A stretch of DNA of 64,000 nucleotides, taken from the NCBI RefSeq assembly GCF_016427535.1, contig NZ_JAELXV010000004.1, positions 186,001-250,000 on the forward strand. Reading direction: 5' to 3'. The DNA comes from Hymenobacter sp. BT559. Lineage in GTDB: Bacteria > Bacteroidota > Bacteroidia > Cytophagales > Hymenobacteraceae. The notes beneath the pieces were generated by a model. That model worked only from the letters and a program-made list of their open reading frames with translations. It was not told the DNA's origin and made no database searches. Shown piece after piece: positions 56,360-64,000 of the stretch. Numbering within the stretch: the first letter of the stretch is position 1; each line of letters begins with the position of its first letter. The translations under genes and the position numbers were made by a program.

Positions 56360-58408
56360 CTAGGCTGATAAAAAAGCAGTAAGTGGCGCGGAGTACGTCA
56401 GCGTGAGCTGATGCATAGCCCGGGTGCACGCCACGTAGAGCATACCCTTGTCTATTTCTGTCTTGTAAGTAGCGACGGAGGCAAAGGGCACCATAACCTC
56501 GTCAAATTCGAGGCCCTTTGCCAAATAGGCAGTGGTGATGACAACGCCTTCTTTAAAAGTAGTGGACTCGGCCGTGAGCAACTGCACACCAAGGCCTTGC
56601 AACGCCTGATGCACCTGGGCAGCTTGCCGCAGGGTCTTGCACAGGATGCCCAGCGACTGCTTACCGCCTTGCTGGAAAGCCGCGACCCGCTGCTGCACTA
56701 CTTGTAGCTCCTCGTCGGGGCTAGCGCAGCGCAGCACCTCGGGCGCTGGTCCATGTCTTTCCAAGGCAATGAGGTCGGGATTAGGGATGATGCGCTGCGC
56801 GAAGGCGGTGATTTCAAAGCTAGAGCGGTAGCTGCGGTGCAGCTGCACCACATCTGCCTGCGGGAAGACGCGCGCAATGGTCTCGGCCGCCGAAGCGCCG
56901 TAGGGGTTAATCGTCTGGTTTATATCCCCTAGGATGGTTTTGCGGCACGTAAACAGGCGCGATAGCACGGCGTAGTGCACCGGGGTATAGTCCTGCATTT
57001 CGTCTATCACCAAGTGCTTTACGTGCTCGTAGGCGCTAAAACCTTCCAGGCGCAGGCGCAGGTAGATAAGCGCAAAAACGTCGGCGTATTCCAGGCGCCC
57101 GCCCGGCTCGACCCGGCAGAGCTCGGGCCGACCTAGCCAGCGATAAAAATCACGGTACAGGTCCAGCACTTGCGTGAACTTGAACATGCGCGGAATGGCC
57201 TCGCCGATACGGGCTTTTTCGTGCCCGCCCAGCTTGTGCTGGGTGGCATCGCGCACGTAGGTGCGCACATCCTGGGCCACCTGCGGCAGGCGCTTGAAGA
57301 GCGGTAGCCGGTGGTAGGCCTTGAAGCGGCCCTGAATGAAGGCAAAGGGCACTGTCACTTTGCCCACCCGTAGCTCGCTGCCAGTAAAGTAATTATTCTC
57401 TACGTATAGCAAATACTGGTTTAGCTTATTCAGGAACTCGCTCGACGATTTGAACCGAATGCGCTCGATGAAGCCTGCATCAGGGTTTTCAAGCAAGGCC
57501 GATATCTGCTCGAAAAAGGATTGAAACGCGTACTTATTTTCAAGCAAGTCGGCCGCCAGCTCTTCCATGCCCAGCTCGGGAATGTGCTCCTCCCCTAGCT
57601 CGGGCAAGACGTTGGAGATGTAGTCAGCGAAGACTTTGTTAGGCGAAATGATGAGTACCTCTTTAGCCGAAATCGTTTCGCGGTAGCGATAGAGCAAAAA
57701 CGCAATTCGATGTAGGGCAATGGAGGTTTTGCCCGAGCCAGCCACCCCCTGAATAACCATCACCGACGCCGTCTCATTGCGAATAACCGCGTTTTGATCA
57801 CGCTGAATGGTGGCGACGATGTTCTTGAGTTTGTCGTCGGAGGACTTGGCCAGCTCGCGCTGCAACACGTCGTCGTGGATGTTGACGTCGTTTTCGAGCA
57901 TATACTCCCATTGGCCGTCGCGAATCCGGTACTGTCGCTTCCGGTCGATGACGCCCTCGACCGAGCCGGCCGGCGTGGCGTAGGCGGCCGGCCCCAGCTC
58001 GTAGTCGTAGAACAGGGAGGAAATAGGCGCTCGCCAATCGTAAACCAGGCTGCGGCGCTGCTGCTCGTCCAGGAAGGAGTGCACGCCGATGTACACCGGC
58101 GCGGAGGCTTGGCCCTGCGCCTTAAAGTCGATGCGCCCGAAGTAAGGCGATTGCAATAGCTTGAATAGCCTGCGTTTGCGAACTACGGCGGCCTCGCCCG
58201 TAAAGGCCATGCGGTTAATCGACTGGTCGGCGGCCACTTTATCGGCGTCGTCTAGGCTCGACTGGTGCTCGTGCAGGTACTGCTTTTTCTGCCGGAGCTC
58301 ATCGGCAAACTGTTTCACGGCGTCGTCGCCGCGCCTAATTGCCAGCGTCAGCTTCTCTTTGATTTCCGCTAAATAGGCTTTCTCTTCTTGCTCGGTTACG
58401 TTCAGCAC
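56360..58408 (-). CDS. helD: HelD-like superfamily 1 helicase (RNA polymerase recycling factor type)
   Basis: 682 residues. N-terminal coiled coil (about 1-75), then YFGRIDF and YIGVHSF with DWRAPISSLFYDYE, hallmarks of HelD; Walker A GVAGSGKTS at about 220-228, VDEMQDYTP Walker B, and TTAYLAKGLEFDEVMV and YVACTRAMHQL motor motifs. HelD removes stalled RNA polymerase with ATP and can protect against rifamycin. The start codon is GTG at 58408. It is a single gene with no RNA polymerase genes nearby. Confidence 0.88.
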   Translation of the reverse strand: MLNVTEQEEKAYLAEIKEKLTLAIRRGDDAVKQFADELRQKKQYLHEHQSSLDDADKVAADQSINRMAFTGEAAVVRKRRLFKLLQSPYFGRIDFKAQGQASAPVYIGVHSFLDEQQRRSLVYDWRAPISSLFYDYELGPAAYATPAGSVEGVIDRKRQYRIRDGQWEYMLENDVNIHDDVLQRELAKSSDDKLKNIVATIQRDQNAVIRNETASVMVIQGVAGSGKTSIALHRIAFLLYRYRETISAKEVLIISPNKVFADYISNVLPELGEEHIPELGMEELAADLLENKYAFQSFFEQISALLENPDAGFIERIRFKSSSEFLNKLNQYLLYVENNYFTGSELRVGKVTVPFAFIQGRFKAYHRLPLFKRLPQVAQDVRTYVRDATQHKLGGHEKARIGEAIPRMFKFTQVLDLYRDFYRWLGRPELCRVEPGGRLEYADVFALIYLRLRLEGFSAYEHVKHLVIDEMQDYTPVHYAVLSRLFTCRKTILGDINQTINPYGASAAETIARVFPQADVVQLHRSYRSSFEITAFAQRIIPNPDLIALERHGPAPEVLRCASPDEELQVVQQRVAAFQQGGKQSLGILCKTLRQAAQVHQALQGLGVQLLTAESTTFKEGVVITTAYLAKGLEFDEVMVPFASVATYKTEIDKGMLYVACTRAMHQLTLTYSAPLTAFLSA

Positions 58409-58532
58409 GGGGTATATCTTAGCTACTAAACTACAAAGTTGCGCCTAAAAGGATGGCCGGGCGAAACTGCTGCACCAGCCGCCCGGCGACCTACCGGCCA
58501 GTCAGCACCAACGGGCGGCCCTAGGGCTAAAC

Positions 58533-58566
58533 AAAAGCCCCGCGGCCGGTTGGCAGCGGGGCTTTG
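58533..58566 (-). terminator. terminator of the SGNH hydrolase gene
   Basis: AAAGCCCCGC pairs with GCGGGGCTTT; on the minus strand the descending arm ends GGCTTTTGTTT. Confidence 0.8.
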
Positions 58567-58595
58567 CAGTTAAGTTGAGCGACTGTACCCAGCGG

Positions 58596-61253
58596 CTAGT
58601 CTAGTTGGCGCACTAAGCGCTTGCGAATCGTCTCACCCGCCAGCTCAAACTGCAAGAGGTATACACCTGCTGGTAAAGACCTGAGGTCGAGGCGCTCCTG
58701 CCGCACAGGGGCGGTCAGCACCAGCTGGCCCAACCCGTTGAATACGTGCACCAGAGTACCGTCGAGGCGGCTCGCCGCGCGCACCTGCACCACGCCGGTG
58801 CTGGGGTTGGGGTAAAAGCTGATGGCAGCCGCCCGGGCGCTTTCGCGGGCTGCCAGGGGGGCATCTACCCGGCTCAGGGTGTTCAGGCTCTGGGCTAGGT
58901 TGATGAGCGAGTCGGCGGCTACAGCGCGGCTGCCATCGAGCGGGGCGTAGATTTCCAGGCTCGATTTCAGCAGTGAGTCGGCGGCCATCGCCAGCACTTC
59001 GCCTTCGTTCATGCCCGAGCGGTAAAACAGAAAGTCGCGCAGCTGCACGCGGGCCGGGGCCGCACTGCCCCCTAGGTCGAGGCGCGTGGGGCGCAGGCGC
59101 TCGGCCGCCGTGCCTTCGGCCAGGCTATCTACATAAAGCTGGGTGAGTCCCCGGCCGTAGTAGTGGGTAAGCACCAGCTTATGCCAGCGATTGTCGTTCA
59201 CCACTTTGGTGCCCGCAATGGTGCGGCCCTTGGCGGAGGTGTAGAGCAGCTTGCCCGTGTTGGCTATCTGAATGGTGCCGGCCGCTAGCCCGGCGCTATC
59301 AAGCACTTGCAGCAGCTGGCCCGGGCTCGTGGTACGGAAGCGCAGCGTAGTAGTGAACGGATGCACCACGTCTTCGGGCACCAGGCGCACGAGGGGCGCG
59401 GGGGCGGTAGCGGAGTTGCGCAAGCTGATGCCCGCACTGACGCGGCGCTTAGGTTGGGCCTTGCCCGCAGCCAGGGCGTCGAGCAGCGAGGGCACGATGG
59501 CCCGAGCCATTTCGGCATGGCCTAGGTCGTTGGGGTGCAGGTCATCGAACCAGTAGCCGCGGGTAAAGCGGCCGTTACCATCGTCAACGGCCCCGAGTAG
59601 GTTCACCGTCGGCACGCTCCAGCCGTTGAGCAGGGCGTTGATGCGCTGCACGTAGCCGTATTCGGTGGCGGTGTAGTCGTTGCGGCCGTAGTTGCCGGCC
59701 ACTATCGGCACCAAGCCATTGGCGCGGGCATGCGTGATGAGTGCCTGCATGTTATCCCGAAACTGGTTGAACGTGTTCTCTTTATTACTGCCCGTAATGC
59801 CTTCATTGCCGAGCGAGAGGCCGATGAACACGTATTTGCCGTTCTGCGGAAAAATGTCGTTGTCGAAGCGGTTGGTTACGTCCACCGTATTGTTGCCGGG
59901 CACCGATACGTTGGCCGTTGTCCAGGGTCCGCCGATACCAGCCGCACTGCGCGCCGCCAGCACGTCGGCGTATAAGGTAGTATAACCGCGGTTGCTGGTA
60001 GCCCCCGTACCAAACGGTACCGACGAGCCGATGTAGGTCATTTTAGTGGCGCTAATCGGCACATAGGGCTCCACACCTAGGTCATCAAAGTAGACACTGC
60101 CCGCGGCTAAGCCCGCGCTGTTGCGCCACACGGCGGCCGCCTCCACAAAGGCCGTACCCGCCGGAATGGCCCCTACCGCCGACAGCCGCACCCAAGTAGT
60201 AGTGGGCGTGCTAGCCTGCACCGAATCGGACTTGAAGCGCCCGAGCAGCGTACTAGTCGAGCTATAAAACAGCAGCTCTAGATGGGCCGCCTGGGTGCCG
60301 CTCAGGGCGCTGGCAGCCGGGTTTAAAAACCAGCCGTTGAGCCGGTAGGTGCTTACGCCACTAGTAGCCTGGTAGCTGATGCGCTGCTCTACGCTCAGGT
60401 TGTTAGGGCCCGTAAGCTGGGCCGCAAAGGAACCTTGGTGTTTCACCGCCTGGCCAATGGTAGCGCCCCCACCACTGCCACCCACGGTAGTCCAATAGGC
60501 CAGGCTACCCAACTCAAAACCGGGGTTCTGGAAGGTATAGTAGACGGGGGGCGTTGTCAGGGCCCGGCCCGGCACAATGTCGAGCCGCATTAGGTTAAGA
60601 TAACCAAACGACCCTCTTATCTTACTCAGCTCTAGCGTGATGCCGCCGGCCGCGTCAGCCGTTAGGGTATCCGACTTGGTAACTGTGTTGTTGTTGCCGG
60701 GGTAGCCGTTGGCCCCCACGCCGGGGCCCGTCGTGGTCTGCGTGATGGTGCTAACGTTGGCCCCGGTAAATTTGTACTGCGATACCCGCGTCTCGTCTGC
60801 GGTCTGCCGCGAGCCAAATACGTGAAACACATAGCGCCGATTGGCAGCCAGGCCGCTAAAGCGTAGCGTGGCCATGCTGGTGCTGCCCGTGCCCTGCACA
60901 AAGAAGTAGTCTTGCGTGGCGGTAGCCACGGCATACTCTCCCAGTAGCGTGGCGCTCGGGGCTAGTAGCCCCCCGTTTAGTAGCCCATTGGTCAAGAAGT
61001 TAGGACCCACCTTCACCTTGATGCCGGTACTCTGGTTTTGCTTGTCCACGAGCCGGAAAGTATCGTTCACGCCCGTCCGGTTCAGCAGGTTGTTCCAGTA
61101 GCTGCCATTGGCGTCGGGGTTCACGGTGCTGTTACCATTCGTGCCATCATTAACCCCAAAGTCAAGGAGCATGGAGCGCACGGTAGGAGTTTGAGCGTGG
61201 GCTTGGCTCAGGCCCAGAATTAGTAGCGCTAAGAGTAAAAGCTTTCTTTGCAT
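58596..61253 (-). CDS. secreted SGNH/GDSL hydrolase with lectin-like domains and T9SS sorting domain
   Basis: 885 residues. Signal peptide MQRKLLLLALLILGLSQA; residues 25-230 an N-terminal beta-sandwich (FGVNDGTNGN, RRYVFHVFGS); about 240-400 a carbohydrate-binding-like module; about 405-590 the SGNH hydrolase with TYIGSSVPFGTG (nucleophile Ser about 411), GLSLGNEG, AGNYGRND and DDLHPND (Asp/His about 567-571); then a LamG-like domain and a T9SS C-terminal domain (SFYPNPSTGVVQV, SLPAGVYLLQF). Probably deacetylates or de-esterifies a polysaccharide at the cell surface. Divergent single gene. Confidence 0.87.
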   Translation of the reverse strand: MQRKLLLLALLILGLSQAHAQTPTVRSMLLDFGVNDGTNGNSTVNPDANGSYWNNLLNRTGVNDTFRLVDKQNQSTGIKVKVGPNFLTNGLLNGGLLAPSATLLGEYAVATATQDYFFVQGTGSTSMATLRFSGLAANRRYVFHVFGSRQTADETRVSQYKFTGANVSTITQTTTGPGVGANGYPGNNNTVTKSDTLTADAAGGITLELSKIRGSFGYLNLMRLDIVPGRALTTPPVYYTFQNPGFELGSLAYWTTVGGSGGGATIGQAVKHQGSFAAQLTGPNNLSVEQRISYQATSGVSTYRLNGWFLNPAASALSGTQAAHLELLFYSSTSTLLGRFKSDSVQASTPTTTWVRLSAVGAIPAGTAFVEAAAVWRNSAGLAAGSVYFDDLGVEPYVPISATKMTYIGSSVPFGTGATSNRGYTTLYADVLAARSAAGIGGPWTTANVSVPGNNTVDVTNRFDNDIFPQNGKYVFIGLSLGNEGITGSNKENTFNQFRDNMQALITHARANGLVPIVAGNYGRNDYTATEYGYVQRINALLNGWSVPTVNLLGAVDDGNGRFTRGYWFDDLHPNDLGHAEMARAIVPSLLDALAAGKAQPKRRVSAGISLRNSATAPAPLVRLVPEDVVHPFTTTLRFRTTSPGQLLQVLDSAGLAAGTIQIANTGKLLYTSAKGRTIAGTKVVNDNRWHKLVLTHYYGRGLTQLYVDSLAEGTAAERLRPTRLDLGGSAAPARVQLRDFLFYRSGMNEGEVLAMAADSLLKSSLEIYAPLDGSRAVAADSLINLAQSLNTLSRVDAPLAARESARAAAISFYPNPSTGVVQVRAASRLDGTLVHVFNGLGQLVLTAPVRQERLDLRSLPAGVYLLQFELAGETIRKRLVRQLD

Positions 61254-61833
61254 AAGCGTAACATACAGGTGGGAATGGAAGAAACAGGATGCTCAGCGCC
61301 TGCGCTAATTAACTCTACTGCAGCAGTTAACTGTCACAAACGTTTGCAATGATACACACAGCTATCCTCTATTATCAGTAGTTCCTAGGTAATACCCCAC
61401 GCAAGTTTTGCGCAACGACAAGAGAAACCAGCCGCTTTATTAATAAAATATCTTATTATCAATTATATACGTTCAACAAAAAATAAAATTCAGTATTGAA
61501 TAAACCTTTTAGCTACTAGGCCTGGAAGCAAGTAGTTGGCCTGCTTCGGCTAGCAATAGCGACCTCTAGGCTGGAGGCCGCCGGCCTCGTTTGGTTCTGC
61601 TTACTTATACAGGTATAGCAAGGATGGTGCGCCACGTTTATTGGCTAGTGCGCCAGCATCATAAACGTAAGCGTACTGGCCCCTGCTCTCTTCCACAACA
61701 AAGCCCCTCCCTAGGTAATACTTTCCTAGGGAGGGGCTTTGTTGTGGGTGCTTAGCCCTTGCTTCGCGTAGATAGCCAGCTTACTACTTAAGAAAGTGGC
61801 TAGCTATGCCTATGTGTGCGCTGCCTTGGACTG
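61254..61833. other. 580-base intergenic region
   Basis: Contains the terminator at 61693, an A/T-rich stretch at about 61435-61520 (TTATTAATAAAATATC-like), and TTTG followed 19 bases later by TAGAGTTA, a weak promoter candidate for the SGNH gene. No gene, tRNA or structured RNA is evident by eye. Confidence 0.55.
61693..61747. terminator. 23-bp terminator built from two CCTAGG units
   Basis: CCACAACAAAGCCCCTCC leading into CCTAGG, and CCTAGG leading into GGAGGGGCTTTGTTGTGG, pair perfectly over 23 bp around a 9-base loop. The stem ends in T-rich sequence on both strands. It terminates the T9SS gene at 61834. Confidence 0.88.
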
Positions 61834-64000
61834 CTATTGCTGCACTACTAGCTTAGCCTGCTGCCGGCCGGGCCCTTGCACGCGCAGGACATAGGTGCCG
61901 GTAGCCAGCGCGGGTACGGCCAGCTGCTGCACTTCGCCGCCCGTAAGTACTTGCCGGTAGTGGCTGCGGCCAGCCAGGTCTACCAGCTCGACGAGGCATG
62001 GCGCTACCGGCCAGTTGGTCAGGTCTACGGTTAGCTGCCCGTGCATGGGGTTGGGGTAGGTGTGCAAGACTGGGGCGCCGAGTTGGGGTGCCCACGCCAC
62101 GGCCTGGATGGGGCTCAGGGTAGCAGTACCATCCGTGTCTACCTGCCGTAAGCGGTAGTAGAGCGTAGTAGGCACTGCCGGCACAGCAGGCTGGTCTTGA
62201 TAGCTATAGCTCATTTCCCGTGCCGAGGTACCCTGCCCCTCTAGCTGCGCCAGGGGCACGAAGTTGGTACCATCAGTCGAGCGCTCCACTACAAAGTAGG
62301 CGTTGTTTTCTTCGGAAGCCGTTTGCCACACCACCTGCACGGCAGAGCCAGCGGCCCGGGCCTGAAAATGCACCAGCTGCACGCCCAACGGCCGGCTTAC
62401 GTCGGTGTTGGTTCTGCTATTGGCCGCCGTCCCATTATTGTTCGCCGCGTTCACGTCAGTGGAGGTTGTGGTAGCGGAAGCCGTGGCTGCCACCGTCGAG
62501 GTGCTGGCCGGGGCTGTGAAAGTGACTGTGTACGTAACGCTGCCATTAGCCGCTAGGGTGCCGGTCGTAGGAAAGGTCAGCACCCCATTCGTGTAGTTTG
62601 CGCCAGTGGGTAGTGGGCTGGTCAGCGTCAGGTTCTGGTCAAGCGTCAGCCTTGGCACCACCGTGCTAGCGTTAGTTGTGCCCACGTTGGTGGTAGTGAT
62701 AGTGTAGGAGATACTAGTACCGGGCTGGACGGTAGCAGGCCCGCTGATGCTGGTGGCAATGTCGGCGCCGCTGCCCCCCACTTGCACCGTAATGGTTGCC
62801 GGGTTGGTAGGCGTAGCAGGCACGGCATTAGTGCCCGTGGTCGCCACAGTGCTCACCACGTAGGGTACAGAAAAAGAACCTACGCTGCTCGTGTTGGTGG
62901 GTGTAAAGGTGACGGTACCCGTGGTTGTGTTCACGGCGAAGGTGCCAGTGCTACCGTTGCTAGCAGTTACCGTCACCGTTCGGTCGATAGCGATGGTACT
63001 AGGGTTCAGGTCAATCGTGTTGTAGTCAAAGCTGCTACTGGCGGGGTTGTCATTACCCAGGATGTTGAGGGTGATGGGCGTGTTGTTGGGCGTCACTGCA
63101 TTGTCATCTGCTGCCGTGGGCGGCACAACCACGTAAAGGTTGCGGATTTCGTGGGTATTCGTGAAGCCTCCCGTGGAGGCCGCGAGCCCGAGGCGTAGCG
63201 TGGGGGGCGGCGGCGTATTCAGCAAGAAGGAGTTGACAGCTGTCACTACGCCCGTACCATTTTGGACGCGAACCGTAATGCGAAACGTACCGCCGGTGGG
63301 CGTCACATTGATGGTAGCGCGCCGGTAGTCGGTGCTACCAGACTGGGCGCGAGTCGTGGCGACACCTAGGGCACTACCTGTGTTAGATGCCGTGAGCGTC
63401 GGAGTAAGTAAGGCGTAGCTACTTGCCGCATTGCCGCGCACAGCGATGGTGTTGCGCACGAAAGCCGTGCCGCCCCCAGTGCGCCCCTCATTGCTCGTAT
63501 TGAAGCCCCCGTATTCATCCAGCCCAATCCCGATATAGCCGTTTGTGGCCCCGGGCGTGGTGGTGGTGTTAGGCGAGGTGCCCGTGGTAGCAGGGGCATA
63601 GCCCAGAGAGCTGCCAAAGGCACCCGGTGTGAAATTGGCCACCGACGTGCTGCCATCAATCAAAAAAACACTAAAGCCATCGGCTCCGCCCGTTGCATTA
63701 GCATAGGCAAAAAGCTCAAAGGAGATGTTGAAACCCTGCGCGGCCGAAAAAGCATCATTGCTAATGACGGCGCCCCGCTGGCTGGTTGTGTTGCCGGTTA
63801 GCCGCAGGTAGCCATTGCCGTCCGTATCGCCCACGCCGGAGGCGGAGTTAGCGGTCAGCACCGCATTATTACGCAAGGTGAAAGCGGACGAAGTAGCGTT
63901 CCGGAAGCTCTCGTTTATGAGTACTTGGGCCTTCGCTACACATGGCAACCCTAGGCCGCTGATGAGGCAAAAGCGCCCCACAATCTGACGAAATTTTGTG
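61834..64000 (-). CDS. lectin-like T9SS protein, 5' end outside the window (partial)
   Basis: At least 721 residues visible (TKFRQIV followed by GRFCLISGLGLPCV, signal-like, cleavage near AKAQ). Residues about 20-290 look like a legume-lectin-type beta sandwich (NISFELFAYANATGGADGFSVF, GIGLDEYGGFN). Thr/Asn-rich Ig-like DUF11-type modules follow (GPATVQPGTSISYTITTTNV), then a fibronectin-like module shared with the protein at 18697 and a T9SS C-terminal domain (TYPNPMHGQLTVDL, ATGTYVLRV). A GTG at 63981 is a poor start: it lacks basic residues, and the in-frame codons run on to the window edge. Likely an adhesin. Confidence 0.83.
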   Translation of the reverse strand, partial: TKFRQIVGRFCLISGLGLPCVAKAQVLINESFRNATSSAFTLRNNAVLTANSASGVGDTDGNGYLRLTGNTTSQRGAVISNDAFSAAQGFNISFELFAYANATGGADGFSVFLIDGSTSVANFTPGAFGSSLGYAPATTGTSPNTTTTPGATNGYIGIGLDEYGGFNTSNEGRTGGGTAFVRNTIAVRGNAASSYALLTPTLTASNTGSALGVATTRAQSGSTDYRRATINVTPTGGTFRITVRVQNGTGVVTAVNSFLLNTPPPPTLRLGLAASTGGFTNTHEIRNLYVVVPPTAADDNAVTPNNTPITLNILGNDNPASSSFDYNTIDLNPSTIAIDRTVTVTASNGSTGTFAVNTTTGTVTFTPTNTSSVGSFSVPYVVSTVATTGTNAVPATPTNPATITVQVGGSGADIATSISGPATVQPGTSISYTITTTNVGTTNASTVVPRLTLDQNLTLTSPLPTGANYTNGVLTFPTTGTLAANGSVTYTVTFTAPASTSTVAATASATTTSTDVNAANNNGTAANSRTNTDVSRPLGVQLVHFQARAAGSAVQVVWQTASEENNAYFVVERSTDGTNFVPLAQLEGQGTSAREMSYSYQDQPAVPAVPTTLYYRLRQVDTDGTATLSPIQAVAWAPQLGAPVLHTYPNPMHGQLTVDLTNWPVAPCLVELVDLAGRSHYRQVLTGGEVQQLAVPALATGTYVLRVQGPGRQQAKLVVQQ

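Noticed and set aside
63979..63981. GTG as the true start of the lectin-like T9SS protein
   Set aside because: The preceding codons are open to the window edge and give a more normal basic signal-peptide start; the gene is probably cut.
1..64000. tRNA genes, insertion sequences, prophage, CRISPR arrays
   Set aside because: I saw no cloverleaf, transposase or integrase, and no regularly spaced direct repeats; the repeats present are palindromes.

Overview
The window looks like a chromosomal segment of a Hymenobacter-like member of the Bacteroidota (order Cytophagales). The evidence is a GC-rich base composition (about 60% by eye), TonB-dependent receptors with carboxypeptidase-like N-terminal domains, a DUF4249 lipoprotein paired with its receptor, several large secreted proteins with C-terminal type IX secretion (T9SS) sorting domains, Bacteroidota -7 boxes (TAnnTTTG) and the near absence of Shine-Dalgarno sites. 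I see no transposase, phage gene, CRISPR array or tRNA. Layout: 1-5.2 kb holds a possible pdxH start, a TonB receptor, a nucleotidyltransferase and a catalase. 5.2-8.3 kb is an arsenic resistance operon on the minus strand (arsR, a Cys-tailed DUF6428 protein, a GNAT, acr3, arsC). 8.4-15.1 kb carries small secreted proteins, an M28 peptidase, and three neighbouring exported enzymes (Tat-type TIM-barrel isomerase, VOC, NIPSNAP). 15.1-21.2 kb has the DUF4249/TonB receptor pair and a T9SS protein. 22-27 kb has cyanophycinase, an M1 aminopeptidase and an L,D-transpeptidase. 27-32 kb has an unusual XRE regulator, small proteins, a DEAD-box helicase and a Nudix hydrolase. 33-37.5 kb has isoaspartyl peptidase with a GT-C glycosyltransferase, a DUF3127 protein with an SSB-like tip, an AlbA_2 protein and a 38-residue Lys-rich protein. 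37.5-39 kb is an esterase-DinB fusion. 39.1-45.2 kb is a same-strand set of five genes (alpha/beta hydrolase, ATP-grasp, GCS2 carboxylate-amine ligase, class I amidotransferase, atypical ATP-grasp-like protein) followed by a DUF1232 protein; it looks like a pathway for an unknown amide-linked metabolite. 45.2-50 kb has nucleotide-sugar genes, ftsE and a transaldolase. 50.2 kb has the SRP RNA, then guaA, a second amidotransferase, dgt, a second GT-C protein, a HelD-like helicase, an SGNH hydrolase and a lectin-like T9SS protein cut by the window edge. Two whole-window signals stand out. First, the palindrome CCTAGG occurs about 105 times by hand count (roughly one per 600 bases, about five times a simple composition expectation), in coding and non-coding DNA and often containing the TAG stop codon itself. 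Second, many intergenic gaps hold long near-perfect inverted repeats belonging to several families, two of which recur within the window. The strongest candidate for an undescribed biochemical system is the 39.1-44.6 kb amidoligase cluster; the strongest candidate for an undescribed genome-scale signal is CCTAGG.
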